64,000 nt of DNA from Euglena gracilis (taxonomy: Eukaryota; Euglenida; Euglenophyceae; Euglenales). The number at the start of each line of letters is the position of its first letter. Position 1 is the stretch's first letter. Positions 47,929-59,900 of this stretch are shown here, piece after piece. The DNA lies in the NCBI GenBank assembly GCA_039621445.1, contig CP154954.1, positions 48,525,847 through 48,589,846 on the forward strand, in the 5' to 3' direction. The position numbers were made by a program, and so were the translations under genes. The notes beneath the pieces were generated by a model that was not told where the DNA came from, did no database searches, and worked only from the letters and a program-made list of their open reading frames with translations.

Positions 47929-50900
47929 TGGTAAGCTTCGCTCTTACTCTAAAGAGATAAGAGCTCAGCGACCCCGCCATACATACCGGCCCACTCCATG
48001 GAGCTCTTTTGCCTGAAATCCATGGGTTTTGTGCCAGAAACAGGGCGCTGGCGGGTCGAAAAACGCTCATTTTCGGCTCGAAAACAGTTTTTCCGGGTCC
48101 GGGGCATTGTTTTGGTCAAAAAAAAATTTTTGATTTTTTTCGACTTTTTTTGACCCGGTTTTGACCCAAAGTCAATGGGTCGGCGGCCCAGAACGGGGCG
48201 CTGGCGGGTCGAAAAACGCTCGTTTTCGGCTCAAAAACAGTTTTTCCGGGTCCGGGAGGCCAAAAAACATCGTTTCGGGCAAAAAAAATTTTTTCGATTT
48301 TTTTCGACTTTTTGGACCCGGGTTTGACCCAAAGTCAATGGGTCGGCGGCCCAAAACGGGGCGCTGGCGGGTCGAAAAACGCTCGTTTTCGGCTCAAAAA
48401 CAGTTTTTCTGGGTCCGGGAGGCCAAAAAACATCGTTTTGGGCAAAAAAAAATTTTCGATTTTTTTTCGACTTTTTTGTCCGAAAACGGCTAAGTCGAAC
48501 AGAGGGAAAAGTGTACAAAATGGCCTGAAATGGCCCAAATTGGCCAAAAAAACGCCCGTATCTCGGGCTGGGCGGGGAGTTGTGGGGAAACCAAAATCCC
48601 AGTAGATAGAGCGTTCCAAGGGCTTCAATTTAGGTCTCCGGACATTTCCTTTGATTTTGCATCATTTTCGATAAATTTTGAAAACATCGATTTTTTGACC
48701 CCCCACCCCCCCGAAAACGGCTAAGTCGAACAGAGGGAAAAGTGTACAAAACGGCCATCTGCACCGAAAACGGCCGTATCTCGGGCCAGGCGGGGAGTTG
48801 CAGGGAAATCAAAATACCGGTGGATGGGGCGTTCCAAGGGCTTCAATTTAGGTCTCCGGACATTTCCTTTGATTTGGCTTCATTTTGGAGATATTTTGAA
48901 AATTGACATTTTTTGGCCGAAATGGCAGAGTCCAAAGGGAGGGGGGGGGGCGGGCCGATCCTACCCAGTTTGGACCCCTTCGCGCGTGAATAACTCGGGC
49001 CTGGCGGGGAGTTGGGGGTCAAACCCAGGTGATTCGGAAACTAGAAATCCAGTCGCTCGCAACTGAAAAAAAAAATTCCGGGAACGGGGCCGGGATCATG
49101 GTGATAATCCGTCGGTTCTCCTGGTGGCCCCGAGGGGGGGGGAGGGGGGGGTCGAGGGGGGGGATTTCGCCGGTGGTAAGCTTCGCTCTTACCCACCCCC
49201 CCTACCCCTGGGGGCAGGGTCGAGCCGAGTGGGTCCCCCCGGATAGGGGGAGGTTTCCATTATTTTCGTCACGAAGCCCCAAAAATTCTTTTTGACCCCA
49301 AAACTGACCCCTAAAAGCGGCCCTAAGGGGACCACTGGAGGACCCCCGGCACAGAGGGGGGGAGTGGGTCGGATGCCCCCTCCAACTCGAAACACTGGGA
49401 AAATTTTCGGTTCTGTGGATGGTCCAAGGGCTGGATACAAAGCCAAACCTGCTGGAAAATCCCTGATATTTCTTTGAAATAATCCAACAATTCTCATTTT
49501 TTTGAATTTTTCTTACGTGGAAAACGCCAAAACATCCAAAAATGTGGAAGTATATTTTAACTCCAGAAAAAAGTCGTTTCGCTTTCTGGCGGGCAGCACA
49601 CCACACACTAATATTTTTCGCTATTTTCAGAACCTTTTGGGGGTTGGGGGCCTCCCCTACCACCTACCCCCCCCCCTCAGGCTGTCAGGGGATCTGGGGG
49701 GGTTTCCCATACGTCCCTGAGGTCCTCCCTGATGGGTGCGGAGACTGCGCCTCCCCCCCACGGTCTCAAAAAAACCTTTGTTGCCAATGTCGCGGTTCCG
49801 GGTTCGATCCTGGCGGAATCACTTTTTTGGATGCACACATCAAAAGGAAGTTCCTTACACAACACGTTAACACAATGTTTTTTTTGGCCCGCTGTCAGTG
49901 TGTGCAACTACAAAAGTCAAGCGTCAAAAAAAAATCCATCTGCCAAGATGGAATCGGAAATTTTGCATTCGGATGCAGATGCCCCAATCATGATCACAGT
50001 GGAGCCTCCAACGGAGCACCCTCCCACCGTCCCCCTCCTCCCCCTCCCAACACTCGCAGGGGGGGGGTTGCCCACTCCTTGACCTCCCCCGCCCAGGGCC
50101 CCACGCAGCGCGACGCGGCCGTCGCCCCCTCTGTCCTCGATTTCCGTGACCTCTCCCTCCAGTTCTACACCCACTTCTGCCCCGGGTCGCCCTGAGCCTT
50201 CAGGAGGGGGGGGGGTAGGAGGTCCCTCGAGGACGTGGGAGGGCCCCATCGGGGTTTGACCGCAAACAGTAACCTGAGGAGGCCTTGGAAGGTCAACCGA
50301 CGGGTTGGCTGCTCAATTGTTGGGTGGGCCGACTCTGCTGGCTATTCGAACAATTGTTGGGTCGGCCAACTTGCTAGCCGATCAGTCGGTCGACCCCAGA
50401 CCTCCATTTAGTATGTAGCACCAAAAAATTTTTTACGTATCACATGTATCACAGCCTAAAAATTAATGTATCACATATGTATCACCAAAAAAATTTTAAT
50501 GTATCACATATGTATCACCAAGATTTTTTTAATGTATCACATATGTATCACCAATTTTTTTAGAAATTTTTACATTTTTACATTTTTACATCGAAATGTT
50601 TTTTCAGCTTCCTGTTCCACTTTTTATTCTTGTTTCTTTGCCTCTCTGCCTCTGCTGACAAATGGAACATGCGCAGGGGGACCTCGAATCCTCTGCAGAA
50701 TCATCTTCTGTGGCATCAGTCGGGGTTGAGGAAGTTCCGAAAGAGATGTTGTTATTGGAGGTCGTTTCAACACAGAAGGAAGAAAGTGATTACTCTTGTC
50801 CATGGTTTGAGGAATTGTTGTCTCGGAATCCTGTATTCCGTCGTTTTGAAGGTTCCCTTCGGAAGGAGGGCTTTGACAGCAAGGAAACTTTTGGATTCAT

Positions 50901-53900
50901 CACAATTGAGGACATGGCACGCATGGCAATTCCACCGGGGGTGAGGCGTCTTATGGAAGACGTAAAGGGTCAGTTGGCAGTTTTATCCAGCACAGTGTAG
51001 AAGACTTCATCTCATCCCGACCAAAAATTAAAAAATAGCGGCTGAGAAGTTGCTGACAAAAAAACAAAAAAAATATGGCTCCCGGGGACCCGCCCGCCCA
51101 AAGAGAAAACCCCGTGCATGCCTCAAAAACGGAAAAAAAAAGATGGCGGGGACCTGTTTTGGCAGACAGGTCAGCACCAAGCACCTATGCCGACCGCAGC
51201 TGACCACAGCCGACCGCGGCCAACCGCCCAACTTTTTTCTAATTGATGTCAATTTTTCAGTGAGAATTAGGAATTAGGCTCATTTTTATCCCAGATTTTG
51301 AGATTTTTCTGGCTCATCTGGCTCATGGTGTCACTTTTGGCCACTTTTGGCCACGTTTGGCCACTTTTGGCCATTTTAGGTTGCTTTTGTCTCCTTTTGG
51401 CCCATTTGTCACCATAATTCATCAATTTTGACCTATTTTGACCATTTTGGCCACTTTTTGCCCACTTCTTGTAATTTTGGGCCATTTTGTCCTGCTCTTG
51501 GGCCATTTTGGGGCCATTTTTGACCATTTAAAGCCATTTTCGACCCTTTTTTTGTTATTTTTGCCCATTTTTTTGGTCTCTTTTTGGTCCAATTTGACCA
51601 TTTTTGAGCATTTTGTGCCAGTTTGTTGCCAAAAGTGAACAAAAAAAAGCTTCTAAAGTGACCAAAATTGGCCAAACGCAAGGCCATTTTGGGTCATTCT
51701 TGGCCACTTTGGGCATTTTTTTTGTTATTTTTGCCTGCTTTTGGTAACTTTTTGGTCCATTTTGATCATTTTTGACCATTTTGCACCAGGTGCAGCTTCT
51801 GGAGTCTCAAAAACAGTGGCCAAAACAGCTTTTCTTTGGCCTCTTTTGCCCACTTTTGGCCATTTTAACCATTTTTGCCCCCCACCTACGGCCGACTATT
51901 TTGCCGACCACTGCCGACCGCAGCCGACCGCGGGCTAAAATTTGGAATCTGTCATAGGTGCTTGGGCAGCACCACGGAAGTGGGGCTGGAGCAGCCATGG
52001 GACCTGAGTTCCTGAAGCCCGGGTGAGCGCCATCTTACGTGCGTCTGTGAATTTTTCATCTTAAAAATTTGTGTTTCACAATTTTATTATATGTTTCACC
52101 AAGGAGAATTTGTGTATCACATATGTATCACCAAAAAATTTTTAATGTATCACATATGTATCACCAAAAAAAATTTAATGTATCACATACGTATCACCAA
52201 AAAAAATTTAATGTATCACAGATACGTTGTGATACGCACTAAATAGAGGTCTGGTCGACCCACAGTCTAACGCATGTACGGAGGGGGGGGGGTGTTTTCT
52301 TTAGGGTTCGTGACAAAGGAATGTCATTTTGAGTTGTTTTTTTTAGCATTTCTGACACACCAGAATGATTTATGTCATGGATGCTCCGACATCAATGCTA
52401 CCCTCACTTTGCAGCATGGTCTCCCTCCATCAAAAGCACTTCTGAGGGCTTTCGATAGATGGCGCAGCTTCACGTGCTCTTGTTCTGGGCGATCATAGGC
52501 TCTAAATATTTAACGTTGGTCGTCGACCGTCATTTTCGATAGTTCTTGCCATGTTGCCCCTTGATTGCAAACTCTTTGCGAGGGTTTTTAACAGATGGGC
52601 TTTCCACAGAATCCAACCAGGCTGCATATAACTCTTATTCAGGGAATTTGTCCCCCCCCCAATGCACCCAATACCCAAGGGATTTGCCCCCAAAGCGCAT
52701 GTACATCACAAGGGATTTTGTTGTTTTTTTGGGCCCTCAGAATAGTTGTAGGGGGGGAATTAGTATCCGCAATCTCTCCGCAATTCTCGCAGTTTTCCGC
52801 AATTTCCGCAATCTTCCGCAGTTTTCTGCATTTTTTTTCGCAATCTCCGCAATTTTTTTCTGCAATTTTTTCCTTTGCCGCATTTTTACACATGAACCTG
52901 AAACGGAAGGCGAGATGAGATTCTGCCAGTTCTGGAGCGTTTCACAAGGGAACCTGGGTACTTTTTTTTGTCATTTTGTTACGAATTTGCCAAAATTTGT
53001 CAAATTTTACAAAATTTGACAAAATTTGGCAATTTCTTGGTCTCTTTAAGGTGTTTTCCCAATTACTGCTGGGAAATATTTTCGACTTCGAAAAATTCCT
53101 CATTGGACTGGATTTTTTTCTTTTGCCATTTTCGTATTTTTCACCCAAGAAATTCCACATTTCCAGAATCAGCATATTCCCAAAATTACAGAAATCATGT
53201 TTCTTTAAGAGTCTAATGCACTTGGTGCTTTGGACCACAAAAAATTTACTTGAAAATGGCCCCAAACTTATGCATTTGTCCAAAATGTGCAAAAAAACGT
53301 CTCACAGTGGAAAAAAAGAACTTCTCTTGCGGTCCACAAAAGAAGTTGCTTTGGGTTTTTGGGGGTGTTTTGGGGGCAAATCCCTTGTGTCGCTCAACTG
53401 CAGGGGGGGGGGATTGGCATCGGAGGCCTTCGGAAAAATTGCGGGAAAATTGTAGAAAATTTGCGAAAAATTTGTGGAAAAATTGATATCGGGAATACAT
53501 ACAGGCCACTTGGGGTCCCCCATGGTTGGTTTGGGTCCCCAGGTGGGTCCGTGCAGTTCCCCGGTAATTTTCGAAAAATCGATTTTTTGACCTCCGCAAG
53601 GCGAAAAAATGGCCAAGTCCTGTGGGAACCCCTTTTGGGGGGCCCCGTACGGGCCCCAAAAACGGTCCGGATGGGCCGGGGCATGTGGGGTGTTCACATT
53701 TCTGCTGGAGGGGACTTACAAAAATTTCACAAATTTGGTCATTTTGCAACTCAAGCGCAAGTTTTGAGCTGGTAATCACTTTTTTTTTTTCAACGAAAAG
53801 GTCCTGGGTCGGCCGATTAGTCCGTCGACCCAACACTTGGTCGGCCGACTAGTCGGTCGACCTTTTATCAGCAGAACCCCCCCCCCTGCTCCAAAGGCGA

Positions 53901-56900
53901 GTCGGTCAACCCAACAGGATCCACAGGCTACGTTGGCCCTCTGAGCGACCCGGTCGGCTCTCCACCTTCGAGGCCAACCCACTGGAGGTCCCACGCCTAC
54001 TGGAGGTGTTGAGGGAGGACCGGCACGTCCCGTGGTGCACAGCGCTGTTCAACTCCCTGTTCCGGTGTGTGCGTGCATTATGGGTGCATACGTGTGAGCT
54101 TGGGGCGCCTCTGTTTTTTTGTGTGTGGTGTGCGCGCGTGTGTGCATGCGCGCGTGTGTGCATGTGCATATGCACACCCACACGCCACATGTGTGTTATA
54201 ATGTGTGTGCAGATTCCTCGAAGAGTTCTGTGATGCGGGAATAATCAAAGGATGCGATCATTGAAACGTGCATGATTGTGAATGCTCTGAAAGAATATCC
54301 CCTTGGGCCCAGACCGGGGATTTCTCAAGCCAGACCAACCTACTCTGGGGGGGGGTCCAGTCGGTCAGCATTTTTTTTCAGTCAGTAGCTCCTAGCCAGG
54401 CTGGCGCCCCCCCCTCCACGCCGAGTCGAGTGGAAATAACATTTTTGCAGCCTGGCAAAGCAGGGCTGGACCAAAAAAGGGGGTCAAAATGGACAGAATG
54501 GCATTTATTGAAGTTTTTTTTTATGTGTTTCCACCTCAATGCAATAGCGCTGACATGCAAACCCCTCAGTGTCGACGTTGTGTGTCGCCTGGTGGTGTCT
54601 GGTTGGCTTTGCGGGGCCGTCAATCTCACACTGTCCGCAGGGGGTCCAGCCTGTGGGCTGGAAACAGGTGATGGCTGGAGAAAAGGTGCTGGCGGGACCC
54701 TTACCCCTTAGCGGGTGGGGGTCCAGGGGGGATGTGCCCAGCTGGCGCACAAAACAGGCGGAAAATCCCATATCCAGCTGGGTTGTATTTTTCAGACACT
54801 TTGCGGTGGAAACACATAAAATGTACGAACCAAGTGCATTGACACAGCGCGTCGTTGACAGCCGTTCGGTGGACAAGGGTAAGGGGGACAAAGGGCCCCG
54901 GGCCACCCTGTCCCATTGCAGGGCCCTCAGCCGAGCGAAGCGGATGGACGACGCCTGGCACCACTTCGGTAGGATGCGCCAACTGGCGAGGTGCCCGCCA
55001 GCCTCTCCCTCATCCCATTGGGCGTTTGAGCGTTCGTGTCTTGCATTTGAAGTTGTGGATCTTTGTCCCCCCCCCTCGAATCAATGGTTCCTTGACTGGG
55101 TTTGGTGTCTCAGCTACTTCATTGCCTACAGCAACGCAGGCGTTGTTTTGACACATGGCTTTGAACAACAAACCACAGGAGGAATGGTTTGGCGGCAGTT
55201 CGGGGCCTGGCGCTTCTCCCCTCCCCCGGCTGCCACAGGAAGCGCCCCCACTGTCGGCCGGACTCCGCCACGTACTGTACGTTGCTGCTGGGGTTCGCTG
55301 CGGCAGACTCCCATGGCTATTGTGAGCAGGTGCTGACGTTCCTGGAACAGGTGTGGGCCGTGTGCATGGATCCACGCTCACATGTACATACACACATTTT
55401 TTGGACCACATGTTTGTCAGGATGACTGACATTTTTGAGTGTACCTTTCAGAAATTGATTCTTCTTTTTCGACTTTTTCCAGCATCCGAAGAGAATTTCA
55501 AAAGATTTATTTTATGTATATATTTTTCACCTTTTTGGAGATGGACAATTTGTGATGGCATACGCTGATATAATTGCACAACCAAAACTGGTGATTGCAC
55601 ACAAGGTGAATTTTTTTCTGTGTGGAGGAAACCCAGTTAATGGACAAAAACCTCGCATCTGGCTTTGACACATTCATCTGAAATGAAAAAGGCAGCTGAG
55701 TGTGTCTGCAAAGGGGCAAGTGCAATTTCAAAATATGGCACTGATCGGCCAACAAACAACAGTGGATCGAGAAAAAAATCATTAAAATTTGAGATGAAGG
55801 CTGTTTGCCTTTTTTCTCCCCGACTAATTCACCAACTTTTTTACCCCTAATTAATTGATTATCCATCCAGACCTGTTTCTAACACAAAGGAACAAAATCA
55901 CAGACTGAAACATTGAAAACATTTGTTTCTTTAGCCAGAGTACAATGTCGTCTCTCAAATTCTGCTGACCAAGAAAAAACTCAAATTTCAAGGATGGGCC
56001 AGCAATTGAGTGACTGAGCAGAATGTACATGTCACCCACCGCACGATGTGGCGGGGGATCCAGGCCAGCCTGGTGACAGAGGCACACCTCTCAACCACAA
56101 AGGCTGTTCTGAGTCCGAAAATGCACTTCTTTTAACGTGTCACGCTCAGTATTCCCTTTTTTCTGACATCTATTGGTTTGAAAATCTAAGTCATTGGGTT
56201 ATTCCATCCCCGCGGACCTTTTTTCCCTTGTCTGAGTTTAACCTTTGGGAGATGCGTCATGTCAGAATAGCGACCGAACAACACATGGTCGAATTGTATG
56301 GGACCTCCTGTTTGTCCCTCTCTGGCCCACGTGTCATTTAAAGGAGCACTGGCGCTTGAGGCCAGGAACGCTCGCCGTAAGTCCGTCCGTCGTGGCCGCT
56401 CCCACCCACCCCACCGCACAGGACACATGGGTGGTGTGGGACCCGCCGCTCTACGCCGCGGTGCTCGAGGTGTGCTGCCTCGGCCCAATGGGGGCCAGCC
56501 CATTACCCCATTGCCTCGCCTTTAGGTCCTTCCTCCCCCTAGGTGCCTCCACCCGGGTGGGATACCCATGGGGATACTCAAGCTTCAGTATTCAAGCTCA
56601 ACCAGCACCAAAGGATCTTTTGAGCATTTAAAACAGCGCCCATGAGCCGGCTGAATTCAAAGGCGGTGCCGACCCCACCCCAGGGGGGTGGGTGCCTGCC
56701 TGGGCAGGCACTCCAAGGCACCCAGATCCGACCCCGGGGGGGGGGGGGGCACATGGCCAAAAGTGCCTGGGCACTTGACCAAGGCACTTCCAGCGCCAAA
56801 GACGCCGGAAGCCCAGAAAAAGCCATTTTTGGGCACTTTTTGGCCCACGGCCAGGCAGGCACCCCAGTTTGGACCCCTTCGCGGGGGCACATGGCGGTAG

Positions 56901-59900
56901 ACTGGGGGGGGGGTAGTGGGTAGTCGGCCGACTAGCCGGCGAAATACCCACTCTAATGTACTAACGGGTCGAAACCGCCGACTTTTAACCCCCCCCCCAT
57001 GAACAAAATCCTATGCAAACTAGTCGGTCCCGGGAGGGGGGGTAGCGCCTGCCTGTCCAGGCACTGCAGGGCACTCCGAGATCCCCCTCCCCCCCCCCGG
57101 GGTCAGTTTCCGCCTGCCCATGAGCATCCTTGGCTGGCTCTGGATGACGCTCATGGGCGCTTGGGAGCATTCTGGAGTGGTGCCACTCCAGGATGCACAG
57201 AACCAGTTGTGAGCATCCATTTATTGGATATGAACACATTTTTCAGAGGACAGATCCCTGCAAACGGTTCCACAGAAAAGGGCTTGCACAGCAACAGGGA
57301 TTGGTACACACAAAACGTGCGTTCAGCATTCGATATAATTGCGACCGGTGGGGGGCACATTTTTAAGGCGAAAATTCAAAAAAAATTTGGGGTTTTAAGG
57401 CATTTTGAGAATTTCAAGATTTTTTTAAGGCGTCCATTTCCATTGGCAGTCAAAGAGCCACCTGGGCTTCGAACCAACGGTCCAGGTTGAAAATCAAACC
57501 AATTTTTTGAGCTTTGGGTGGATAGATAATGTTCAAGCGATGCCAGAAATCATTTTTTTTCCCCGGAGCCAGAGTTAGTTTGCTTTTTCCAAGATTTTGC
57601 AATTTCTTTTTTGCTCGACTTCCGAAAAATTTTCCACGGCCAATTTCTTAAGGTTTTTTTGAGGTTTTTTTCAGGCATTTTGGCCAATTTTTTTTAAAGG
57701 TTTTCTAAGGTTTTTTTAAAGGTGTCTTAAAAAATAATGCCTGGTGGGGTGTTTGCCCCCTTGACTGCAGGGGGGTCTGCATCGTCCCCCCCCCCCACCT
57801 GTAAACCCCCCCCAAAAATAAGACCCGGGTCTTATTTTTGGGTCCGTTGCTGGAAGCCTCCAGGGGGGGTCTTATTTTTGGGGGGGGTCTTATTTTTGGA
57901 TTTTTTCTTGACCGACCCGGGCCCGAAAAAACAACATTTTTCAGGTTCCCAAGAGCACTAAAATTTTTCCTTCGGCGCTTCGCGCCATGTGAAAATTGGT
58001 GTAAATTGACATTTACCATGTTTTTTTGACCTTCAAAAATATAAAATTTTTTGAATTTCATCATTTTTGTGTGTGAAATTGGGGTTTTTGGTAATATTGC
58101 AGGGAAAATTTTCACCGTCCCCGGCGCTTCGCGCCGTCAAGGGGGGTCTTATTTATGGGGGGGGGGGTCTTATTTTTGGATTTTTGCTCGATCGGCCCAG
58201 GGGTGGTCTTATTTTTGGGGGGGGGGGTCTTATTTTGGGGGGGGGTCTTATTTTTGGGGGGGGTTTACCCGGGACCCTCCCAAAGAGATCCAATTTATCT
58301 TTCGGGAGCTTTGGGAAATTTTTGGAAATTTCGACGTTTTTACCCAATAAGTCCCCAAAACAACATTTTGGGTCAATTTGGGGGGGTAGTCAAATATCAG
58401 CTCCTCCTTTGTGCCTGTGCCGCTGTTTAGGTTGGCCCCTCTTCACTGGGGGGGGGGGCGACCCACCCCCATCTGCCTTTACATCAAATCCTGCATGCGC
58501 TCTGAAGCCTTCGGACGCTCATGAGCACTCAAATTCCAGTGTTTCTCAAGGATGGGTGTGAACATCAGGAACCTCCTCCGACGGTAACCCTGTTTCCACC
58601 CCGAAGTGCCATGCACCAGGGGATTTTCAGAGGGGCTTTGTCCCTACCCCCGTCAATCAGCCAGCACTCCCAGCTGCTGGCTTGGCAAAAGGCTGGGTCT
58701 ACAAAACAGCTGTGGCCATCCCGAACAGCCAAGCTGAGCCGAAATTATCGCAAGCTGGAGGAAACCTTCGAAAGGGTGTTGAAAAGTGCCAAAAATGGGA
58801 GGTTGTTTCCTGGATTACCTCAAGGTTTTTGGCTGAAAAATCATTACCCCCCCCCCCTAGTCGTACGACCACCCCTCATTTATGACCACCCCCCGGTCAC
58901 AGGTTGCAGGTCATGGGGGTGTTATGACCACCCCCCCCGGTCACAGGTTGCAGGTTGCGAAAAATTTAACCCCCAAAAATAAGTCCCCCCCCTGGCCGGT
59001 CCGAGCAAAAATCCATGAAATGGACCCCCCCAAAATAAGGTCCCCCCTGCCGGCGCGAAGCGCCGGATTTTTGAAAAATGGGACATTTTGGGGGGGGTAA
59101 ATCTGCCATTTTGGGACAGTTTTCACACACTTCTACGACCGCCCCCTCATCTATGACCACCCCCCGGTCACAGGTTGCAGGTTATGGGGGTGTTATGACC
59201 ACCCCCCCCGGTCACAGGTTGCAGGAACCCGGTCATACGACTAGGGGGGGGGGTACCTAGACGGATTTGCTTTCAGGTCGCAGCCAGTACTTTTTTTTTT
59301 AGTCGGCCGGACACCCCCCCAGGCTTGCATACGACATTCCTTTGCCTGCACCAACACCGCAGGCGTTCCTCCCGGTGAAGGGGGTGGCTTTCGCCCGCCA
59401 GTGCCACCGGGAGATGCGGGAGCGTGGGATCCGCCCCACCCCCAAGGTGTACGACCTGTTGCTCCAGGTGTGCCGGGGGAAGGACGAGGAGAGGGTTGTT
59501 GCGTAGGATCACGATGAGTATTGTCCGAGACAGCCAGCTTCTCCCCTCGAAATGAAATGAAAATTTTGTCGCCTTCTACCTCCCACGTTGTTGGCTTTCT
59601 CTTGGGTGCTGCTTCTTCGTATTCAAACTCATCCTCTCCCCAAAGCCAGGCTCCTGCATAACTGAATACAGTCTGGACAAAATGACGGGAAACAAAAAAG
59701 ATGGGAAATTTTCTATTTTGGAACAAATTAATGATGGGTAAAATGGCGGTAAAATTTTTGGCAAAAAGATGAAATTTACAAAAAATGGTGCAACCACTTG
59801 ACTCTGTGGGGGTGTGTGGGGTGGCGTTTGCACTATATATTGCAAAAATTGGCGCCCCACTGGCCTTAGTGGTGGGGGGGGGGAATTTGCTAGTGGGGCC

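Larger units (their letters stand above)
40148..50096 (+). other. Proposed ~10-kb intron of the PPR gene, filled with repeats
   Basis: Donor AAG|GTCAGC, acceptor CTCCCCCGCCCAG. It holds a relic of the 78-bp satellite (40,755-40,850), four blocks of a 163-bp satellite, several long G-runs, a 2.2-kb TIR element and a decamer satellite. If the first two exons belong to another gene, this is intergenic instead. Confidence 0.45.
50397..52253. mobile_element. 1.86-kb TIR element with perfect 8-bp TSD
   Basis: The left end CAGACCTCCATTTAGTATG and the right end (other strand) CAGACCTCTATTTAGTGCG match at 16 of 19 bases. The flanks are GTCGACCC on both sides (50389-50396, 52254-52261). Subterminal repeats (AATGTATCACATATGTATCA with CCAAAAAAATTT) lie at 50,430-50,560 and 52,110-52,220 in the same orientation. 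The element contains a 112-codon ORF and a second, nested TIR element. It sits in the proposed intron between PPR exons 3 and 4. No transposase motif is visible. Confidence 0.88.
56470..59362 (+). other. 2.9-kb PPR intron with repeats
   Basis: It holds duplicated GCCTGCCTGGGCAGGCACTC-type palindromes (56,685-56,720; 57,043-57,075), the GTCGGCCGAC motif (56,915), a GGTCTTATTTTTGG repeat field (57,785-58,265) and a TIR element (58,848-59,251). An open frame at 58,521-58,982 (LSRNYRKLEETFERVLKSAK) is weakly coding-like but has no supported splice context. Confidence 0.5.

Noticed and set aside
58848-59251. Calling this TIR structure a member of the 8-bp-TSD families
   Set aside because: Ends are TACCCC..GGGGTA, not CA..TG, and no octamer duplication is visible.
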